From Gari tellinella (Eukaryota; Mollusca; Bivalvia; Cardiida; Psammobiidae): a stretch of DNA of 64,000 bases. Made by a program: the position numbers and the translations under genes. Below, one piece after another: positions 57,741 through 64,000 of this stretch. The notes under the pieces are model-generated. The model saw only the letters and a list, made by a program, of their open reading frames with translations, did not search any database and had not been told where the DNA came from. How positions within the stretch are numbered: the stretch's first letter is position 1; each line of letters starts with the position of its first letter. The stretch is taken from the NCBI GenBank assembly GCA_922989275.2, contig OV277867.1:45808070-45872069 (forward strand), written 5' to 3'.

Positions 57741-57837
57741 GTAACAATCTTTTTTATACTATTTCTAAGTAACTGGAGACTTTAATTTGCTGATCACAAA
57801 CATCACAGCTTTTCAGGCTGTTTAGTTCCAGGCTGGA

Positions 57838-58029
57838 TTTAAGCCATTGCCTCATAAATATGCCTTGAAATTATTCATCTGCTGAATAAAAAAGTCCCAA
57901 ATCATATAGCTTAAAGCAAGCTGAAAATAAAGCAGAATGTGCCTTAAAATGTATTCTGCTTTACTTTCAACCAGCTTTAAGTGGTCACCTGTTTTCAAAA
58001 GAAGAAAAAGGTTATGGGTAATGGGTTTA
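57838..58029. mobile_element. TTAA MITE family 1, worn
   Basis: GCCATTGCCTCATAAATATG start, class-A hairpin, TATGGGTAATGGGTTTA end. Confidence 0.65.
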
Positions 58030-58389
58030 CCAACCTGTTTTCGGATGATTTGAGACCTAAGTATAATCTCTAATGCTTTATACTGACCAGTTACAGGCTT
58101 TTTGTCTTTCTCGAGTTTTGAAACTCAAGAATCTCAAAGCTTTGATTAGGTTTCTAGCTTCTTCCAGCAGGGCAGAAGCTGGAAGCCAGACCAGAGTTAG
58201 AGATTATTTTGAGTCCTGGGAACCAAAGCAAAGTGTTAGAGATTATTCTTGAGGGTCAGTAATAAGAATGACTATGTGTTAGTGAACTGACAGCCTGATC
58301 TAATTGGTATAAGCTTGTTTAGCATCTGATCTTGCTTCATAACCTATGAACTATCACTATATCAATAAATAGACACTATTAGACTCTGA

Positions 58390-58592
58390 CAGGGCTGCCA
58401 AAACTTGATCATGAAAAACGCTAAAATTTCCAAATTTTCTATTTTTCAAGGCTGTTTACTTAAAGCAGGTTGAAAGTAAAGCAGAATGCGCCTTAATGCG
58501 CATTCTGCTTTAGTATCAACTTGCTTTCAGCTACCATTTACTAGGAGAAGATTCCGAAGATTTTGGAAAAATCGGGAGAAATGGCAGCCCTG
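58390..58592. mobile_element. CAGGGCTGCC MITE family 6 with 6-bp TSD
   Basis: CAGGGCTGCCAAAACTTG ... GAAATGGCAGCCCTG, flanked by CTCTGA on both sides; class-A core GCGCCTTAATGCGC. Confidence 0.88.
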
Positions 58593-58921
58593 CTCTGACA
58601 CTAACAGGAGATGAAAGATTTACATATCAGTAGTGATGGGAACCGGCTTTGTTAGTTTCAGTAGTACTACTTACTACCTTAACCTTTGGAAAGACGGGAA
58701 CATGACGGTATTGAAGTTGGGTCTTGTGTGAACAGTTTGGTTCCATATTAGACCCCACAATATATGAGGCCTAATCAGGGTCCAAACTGTTTATTTTACT
58801 GTAATGATATAATAAATATTGAGATAAATCTGAATTTAACAGATGATCATATTTGTGTCAGTATACATATCGTGAAGAAAGGCAGATATTCCCAGTTAGC
58901 ATTTATTTGCCATTCAGAGGG

Positions 58922-59177
58922 TTAACCCATTACCCGATAAATAAGCCTTTTTACACCTTTAATTAATTTCTCCACTGAAACAATAATTTCAACTTATACA
59001 GTCATAAATATATATCACAAGAAATTGTTGCTATTCCTTAGGAGGGGGTAACTTTAGGCAGGCTGGAAGTAAAGCAGAATACATCCCAAGGCGCATTCTG
59101 CTTTCTTTCAACCTGCTTTAAGTGATCACCTACCGGTATCTTCAAAACTAGAAACAGGCAATGGGGTAATGGGCTAA
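58922..59177. mobile_element. TTAA MITE family 1
   Basis: TTAACCCATTACCCGATA ... AATGGGGTAATGGGCTAA, class-A hairpin at about 59055-59122. Confidence 0.82.
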
Positions 59178-60053
59178 TATAAATAGACATTCCATAACTA
59201 AAAGGAGGGAGAGCTAGGGTATTTATATTTAAATATCCTGATTAATTTGATCATCCCTGCATTTTGGTCTTTTACCACTCTCGTTTATTTCCTATGTGCC
59301 ATGAGCTCTTTCCCTATTATATTAGTGGCATTAACTGAGCAATTGCTTTTCAGTGTAGTGATGTAGAACTTAGATCATTTAAATTTACACCTCGAAAATG
59401 CTTTCTATTTTCTTTCTTATCTGAATCCTAATTGAAGCATTTTAAGACTGAAATATTTCCTATCTTAAAGTAGACTGAAAGTAAAGCAGAATTCACCTTT
59501 AGGGATAGGCTGCTTTACTTTCAATGTGCTTTAAGGGGTCAGTTCACTCAGTTGTCTTCAAAACTAGAAACAGGTTATGGGATACAGGGTTAATCTATCT
59601 TCAAGTTTTACTTCTAAATGAATAGACATTGATTATATGGACATATCTTTGATCTTGGACCATTCAATGTTCAGATGTGACATTGGACTCACCGCAGTCC
59701 TACAGTGTGGCACCTTCGTGTGGTACCATCCAATACAATGACCTTTACAACAGGAGCTGGTGTTTTAGCCATACTCTCAAACCTGTTTAGCAAACATTTA
59801 CAGGTGATTGCTGAATTGGGAATAAAAGTAATGACAAATAAGCTCCCAAAAATGCAGAAAGATCTGAAAGGAGCTTTGATGAGAAATCTCTCAATAGAGC
59901 GGTCATTGTGGAATGAAAGTAATTCAGGAAAAGTTCTCAAAACTGCTTTTACAAGTGACTGATTAATGAAGAATATTAGTAATGCAGAAAGCTCCTTAAC
60001 CCTCTCCTCTAAAGGCAAATCTCCTATATTCAAATGCATTTAAGGCAGGTGGC

Positions 60054-60128
60054 TGTTTAAAGCAAGATGAAAGTTAAACAGAAAGCTTCTTTAGAAGCTT
60101 TCTGTTTTACTCTCATCATGCTTTAAAC
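60054..60128. repeat. Class-A hairpin, family 7 type
   Basis: TTTAAAGCAAGATGAAAGTT / ACTCTCATCATGCTTTAAA with tip GCTTCTTTAGAAGC; the surrounding ends are not resolved. Confidence 0.6.
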
Positions 60129-60227
60129 ATGTGTACATATTGAAATGTTGTACCATTAAAAAAAAAGATTATATTTAGTGAGCGTGTGATGTGGAGGAAG
60201 GGACAATAGGGTCCTATGGTGTTTACA

Positions 60228-60467
60228 TACAGTGGAGAATCTGTTATTCTTTCCCGTTTAAACGCAAACGCAAAACACTAAAACGTAGAAAAGAACAACT
60301 TTTGGACAATTCTGATATTTCATGTTTATCTTGGTGGCAAACAGTTTGGAGCCTGATCAGACGCCGGGTTACCCGGCGTCTGATCTGGCTCCAAACTGTT
60401 TGTATCGGAAATAATAGTTTTAGCGTAAACGCGTTTATTGGGAAAGAATAACAGATTCTCCACTGTA
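60228..60467. mobile_element. TA-flanked MITE with 28-bp perfect TIR and class-B core
   Basis: The TIR TACAGTGGAGAATCTGTTAT... (28 bp) is perfectly inverted at the right end (AGAATAACAGATTCTCCAC). The core 60337-60402 is a perfect hairpin, CAAACAGTTTGGAGCC...GGCTCCAAACTGTTTG. It is the clearest example of the class-B core in a non-TTAA element. Confidence 0.85.
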
Positions 60468-60614
60468 TGGAGTAAGGGTTAAGGAGCTTTCTACATCTCT
60501 TTCATTCTGCATTAAGCTGTCACATGTCTGAATCTCTGTCAACACATCTGTTGAATGTTTGCTATACACTGGTTTGGTTTGTAGTTTTTCAATTTGTTTA
60601 TTGTTTTTTAACAG

Positions 60615-60635
60615 CATACCTCTCATCGACACAAG
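60615..60635 (+). CDS. Possible 21-bp NCKAP1 microexon (weak)
   Basis: Seven codons (HTSHRHK), in phase with the previous exon, lie between TTTTTTAACAG and GTTAGC. Nothing in the family requires them, and a 21-bp open frame can arise by chance. Confidence 0.12.
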
Positions 60636-60935
60636 GTTAGCTTGATGTTCTGTGTTTGATTTTGTGAAGAGGTTTTAGCGGCTTTGTTATTTTTAGACCT
60701 TTCATCCCCGTATAGACTGCATTGTTGTTACTACCTGGGGTTCCTGCTGAAGTTTGACCCTTTCTTCCGTAGTTATTAGTGCAAATTTGCTGTACTAAAT
60801 GATATAGCAGTTATGGTAATTTTGTGTTTAAGGGAAGCTGACTGATTAAAGCAAGATGAAAGTTGAGCTCCTTTCATCTTGCTTTAAGCTGCTGACACTT
60901 GTATATACATATCTGTGAATCACTACTTGAGAGTA

Positions 60936-61220
60936 GGGGCCTCCGTGGCCTAGTGGTATAGTCACTGTGACTTACATCACTAAGCTCCTCACCGCTGTGA
61001 GTTCGAATCCCAGTAGTGTCGATCGGATTTTTCATGTGGGGAAGCCTTCCAGCTGGCTTGCGGAAGGTCGGTGGTTCTACCCAGTTGCCAATTTGTGCCT
61101 GAAACAGTACATAAAGGACTTCTGGGGTCTTCCTCCACCTGTAATTAGCTGGACGTCGCGATATGACTGAAATACTGTTGAAAGCGACGTAAAATCAAAA
61201 CAAAACAAAACAAAAAACAA
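60936..61220 (+). mobile_element. tRNA-derived SINE with 14-bp TSD
   Basis: The head has an A box (TGGCCTAGTGG, 60946) and B box (GTTCGAATCC, 61001). A body of about 190 bp ends GTTGAAAGCGACGTAAAATC and a CAAAA-type tail. A perfect 14-bp duplication ACTACTTGAGAGTA flanks it (60922-60935 and 61221-61234), so both ends are certain. Confidence 0.9.
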
Positions 61221-61235
61221 ACTACTTGAGAGTAC

Positions 61236-61403
61236 AGGCTTCCAGATCAGAGTAGGTAAAACTGTTCTCCTTTATGTCTCCTCTAAACCCTATGTTGTGA
61301 CCACTCATTATAGTTGTCTCTTCAAGACGATTCTAAATAGAGGTTACAACATGGGGTTTGATGGAGAAATTACAGAGTTAGTCTTTGAAATACCTGAAGC
61401 TCT
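61236..61403. mobile_element. CAGGGCT MITE family 4, worn
   Basis: CAGGCTTCCAGATCAGAG, partial hairpin GTTGTCTCTTCAAGACGATT, tail ACCTGAAGCTCTG. Confidence 0.6.
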
Positions 61404-61547
61404 GCATTAATAAGGACATTGAAGAGGCGTTCTAATACATTTTTACGGAGGATGGGGTTAAAGTTTTACAGATCTACGCTTTTCTGCCACTCTCACTAAA
61501 GCTAGCTAATATCAACAATGCAGTCTTTCGTTATTTCCTCCCAATAG

Positions 61548-61739
61548 CAGGGCCCCAGGTAAAGGGAAGTACCGTATTTAAAAAAAAAAATCTGCACCAA
61601 ACCCTATGGTGTGACTACTCGTTATAATCTTTTCGTCAAGACGATTCTAATGAGTTGTTTTCACCATAGGGTTTGGTGCAGATGTAAAACAAGAACAATT
61701 TAGAAAACGTGAGTTTACTTCCTCTTATCTAGAGCCCTG
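61548..61739. mobile_element. CAGGGCT MITE family 4 with perfect 6-bp TSD
   Basis: CAGGGCCCCAGGTAAAGG ... CTTATCTAGAGCCCTG, flanked by CAATAG on both sides. Confidence 0.88.
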
Positions 61740-62105
61740 CAATAGCTCTTGCATGCAACTCTTATCCTGCCAAGTACAACGTAAATAACAAATGCAAACA
61801 GTTTGGATCCAAATCTTACACCAAGAAAATGAGTGCCAGTTTTGAATCTGTACATTTGGGTTTCTTCAGTTTTATCGTCATAGCTGCCTTGGTCTGACAG
61901 TACTGTCATTTGCAAACAGTTTGGATCCTGATCTGACACTGTGTATCTTGGCATCTGAACAGAATCCAAACTGTGTGACACTCATAGCAATATCTCATTT
62001 GACAAAGTTCTTGACCCATTACCCCATAAATACGTCTTTTAATGCCTCTAATTCATTCCTTCACTGAATAAATAGTTCTAATTTATAAAGGCATGAATAT
62101 GTATC

Positions 62106-62258
62106 TGTCACAGTGTGTAGGTTTATCATGACTTGTACGGCCTCGCTGTACAAGCGCGCTTTTATGGCGACGTGGTAGAGTGCATGACTGCGAACCTGGC
62201 GACCCGGGTTCAAACCCGGGTCGGAGCGAGTGTTTCTTTATAAGAACACCCGGCTACA
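62106..62258 (+). repeat. TRIM left LTR
   Basis: A 153-bp LTR starting TGTCACAGTG and ending CGGCTACA. Its centre looks like half a tRNA gene: an A-box-like TGGTAGAGTGC (62173) and a B-box GGTTCAAACC (62207) inside a perfect GACCCGGG/CCCGGGTC T-arm-like stem. Confidence 0.85.
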
Positions 62259-62260
62259 TT

Positions 62261-62275
62261 TGGCGCCCAACGTGG
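62261..62275 (+). other. Primer-binding site for tRNA-Lys(CUU)
   Basis: TGGCGCCCAACGTGG begins two bases after the left LTR. It is the reverse complement of the conserved 3' end CCACGTTGGGCGCCA of animal tRNA-Lys(CUU). Confidence 0.8.
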
Positions 62276-62367
62276 TTTCTGTGACTGTATATGCTCCGAG
62301 TTCGACCCCCAGTCGTTCTCATACCCATATAGAAATTTGGGACGAATTTCAAGTTGTCGAGGGAGTA

Positions 62368-62520
62368 TGTCACAGTGTGTAGGTTTATCATGACTTGTAT
62401 GGCCTCGCTGTACAAGCGCGCTTTTATGGCGACGTGGTAGAGTGCATGACTGCGAACCTGGCGACCCGGGTTCAAACCCGGGTCGGAGCGAGTGTTTCTT
62501 TATAAGAACACCCGGCTACA
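62368..62520 (+). repeat. TRIM right LTR
   Basis: Identical to the left LTR except ACTTGTATGG versus ACTTGTACGG. It carries the same tRNA-like segment (A-like box at 62435, B box at 62469). Confidence 0.85.
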
Positions 62521-62818
62521 TATCATAAGAAATACTTTCTATATTCAAGCAGATGGTAGCTTAAAGCAGGCTGAAAGTAAAACAGAATGCGCCCTTGGGC
62601 GGATTCTGCTTACTTTCAACCTGCTTTAGGTGCTCAAATGTCTTCAAAACAAGAAACATGCTATTGGGTAATGGGTTAAAGTTGAAATTTGAGAAATACA
62701 AGCAGAGAACAATTTGTGTTACTTTTGAGATGCATCTTTATAGTGAAATTTAAATTTTGTGAAAAAAAGGGAAATAACCCTGGGGAGACTATAATAGTTG
62801 CAGACAATAAGGTTGAAG

Positions 62819-63007
62819 CAGGGCTGCCATAAGTTGCTCTAAAAATACATGGATTATTTTTCAAGCGTGATTTCTTAAAGCAGGTTGAAAGTAAAGCAGA
62901 ATGCACCTTAAGGCACATTCTGCTTTACTTTCAGCCTGCTTTAAGCAACCATCTGCTAGGATAAAATTCCGAAGATTTTGGAAAAATCCGGAGAAACGGC
63001 AGCCCTG
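62819..63007. mobile_element. CAGGGCTGCC MITE family 6 with 6-bp TSD
   Basis: CAGGGCTGCCATAAGTTG ... GAAACGGCAGCCCTG, flanked by TTGAAG on both sides. The class-A core differs from the family 1 copy at 25321 by about one base. Confidence 0.9.
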
Positions 63008-64000
63008 TTGAAGTAGTAAGGACTACAGCAGGATAAGGGTTAACTTTTAGTTACTTTGTGAGGATGATGATACCCTTTTCTTCTCAGATGTGCACTTCAG
63101 GGTTTTGGGTTTATTTCAAACTTTTATTACATGTTTTTAATCCTTACGCTGCTGATGTTTCAAAGTAGAACCGTCAAATTCCTAAAAATTAGGCCACCCT
63201 GTATAACTGCTGAAATTATCATAAACAATTGAACTAATTGCATTTATCAGTTATTACACAGTAATTTATCCAAAAAATTGCAAACTGAATGGAAAACGGT
63301 GCAGACCCTAATTAGAAGGCTTCTTCAGATCAGGGTCTGCACTGCTTGCAAAAGATACATACTATGTTGGTTACAGTTCATTATGGGTTAAAATCACCAG
63401 TCAATGCCATCTGTAGTGGACATAATGTAATCCATTTTGGAATTCATCGAAAAATCATAAAAAAAATACAGCCCAACCCTGCCTGATGTTTTTTTACATG
63501 ATGATTTGATGAATTCTGGAAGTTATTTGGTTTTCAAATGAACAATTATAGTTTTAAATTAAGTCCAGTTAAATTTGTCCTGTCCATCTGTCTGTCTGTC
63601 ACACATTTTAGTCTGTCTGTCTGTCACACTTTTTTTTGGTCCACACTCTTGCTCCCAACAGTTGTTATCGGACCTTCACCAAATTCTGCAAATGTTTATT
63701 AGACAGGTGAAAAATCTGTCAAGTTTGATAACTTCCCAAATCGCATAAAGCATGTTATGGCCCTTGAATTATTGAAAAAATTGGCTGATTCAGCCTTGTC
63801 TGCTTGCTTAAATTGTTTATAGGTGTAAAACTTGGCCATTATCAGCTAAATTGCATAAGGCATGCAAGGATTATGCCCCTTGAATTACTAAAAAAAAAAA
63901 AAAAGAGCCATTTTAGCCCGGTCCGCTCACTAAATAAAAGTTTTCATCGGATTTTAGTGTAAGTTTCTGACGTTGTTTGTTTTGATAAATTTTGGCAATG
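63008..64000. other. Intron end with old repeats
   Basis: A class-B hairpin remnant (63295-63351) and CTGTCTGTCTGTC microsatellites (63586-63630). No NCKAP1 exon was recognised. Confidence 0.5.

Larger units (their letters stand above)
62106..62520 (+). mobile_element. TRIM: miniature LTR retrotransposon with tRNA-like LTRs
   Basis: Two 153-bp direct repeats, each TG...CA, differ at one position and flank only 109 bp. The internal part begins with a primer site (TGGCGCCCAACGTGG, 62261-62275), the complement of the 3' end of tRNA-Lys(CUU) including CCA. Just before the right LTR is a purine-rich GAGGGAGTA. There is no coding capacity. The target is a TTAA MITE; the 4-bp TATC is duplicated (62102-62105 and 62521-62524). 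An uninterrupted version of the same site occurs in the MITE at 46112. Near-identical LTRs indicate a recent insertion. Structural evidence is strong; superfamily is unknown. Confidence 0.88.
62011..62679. mobile_element. TTAA MITE family 1, host of the TRIM
   Basis: Left end CCCATTACCCCATAAATACG (flank TTGA instead of TTAA), right end TATTGGGTAATGGGTTAA, class-A hairpin at 62561-62628. Without the TRIM it is about 250 bp. Confidence 0.85.

Noticed and set aside
59705..59962. An 85-codon frame as a further NCKAP1 exon
   Set aside because: It starts with ATG, lacks a matching acceptor and does not resemble the family's C-terminal sequence.
62165..62232. A real tRNA gene in the LTR
   Set aside because: It has a good B box and T-arm, but the acceptor and anticodon arms do not fold convincingly, and the sequence is repeated exactly in both LTRs.

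Overview
This is animal nuclear DNA. A protein-coding gene is broken into 41-222 bp exons with GT-AG splice sites, and the introns are packed with short transposons. The host protein, the MITE/SINE-rich introns and several repeat styles (paired 5' hairpins followed by GTCTGTC-type microsatellites, pogo-like short elements, tRNA-derived SINEs) suggest a mollusc, most likely a bivalve. That placement is an inference. There are no bacterial operons, rRNA genes or CRISPR arrays.

One host gene occupies most of the window on the + strand: the orthologue of NCKAP1 (Hem/Nap1), the WAVE regulatory complex subunit that pairs with CYFIP/Sra1 and controls Arp2/3-driven actin assembly. Twenty-six exons between 6878 and 57740 join in one uninterrupted frame to give 921 residues. 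The first coding exon (about 35-40 residues expected) and the last ~170-200 residues are not found and should lie outside the window, or partly beyond 57740. A 51-bp in-frame cassette exon (32840-32890) may add 17 residues. The only other substantial coding sequence is a 5'-truncated LINE reverse transcriptase (RTE-like) at ~49500-51007.

Layout: 1-6877, repeats only (upstream intron or flank). 6878-13667, nine exons with small introns. 13668-30043, ten exons with introns filled by MITEs, pogo-like elements and a 27-bp minisatellite. 30044-43789, a 13.7-kb intron with the cassette exon and a Helentron-like element carrying a 153-bp satellite. 43790-47517, five exons. 47518-57199, a 9.7-kb intron with the LINE, nested MITEs and a second Helentron-like element. 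57200-57740, two exons. 57741-64000, more intron with MITEs, a SINE and a compact LTR element (TRIM).

The most unusual theme is modular MITE architecture. Well over 60 elements of 130-400 bp each contain a long central hairpin. The hairpin cores fall into three sequence classes, and the same core recurs inside elements with quite different terminal inverted repeats and target-site duplications: TTAA-type; 6-bp TSD with CAGGGCT ends; TA-type with ACAGTAAAACC ends. Hairpin arms change in concert between copies. A second highlight is a TRIM (62106-62520) with 153-bp LTRs carrying a tRNA-like Pol III promoter-type segment and a perfect 15-nt tRNA-Lys primer site. A third is a pair of minisatellites that have grown directly out of 3' splice-site regions of NCKAP1 introns.
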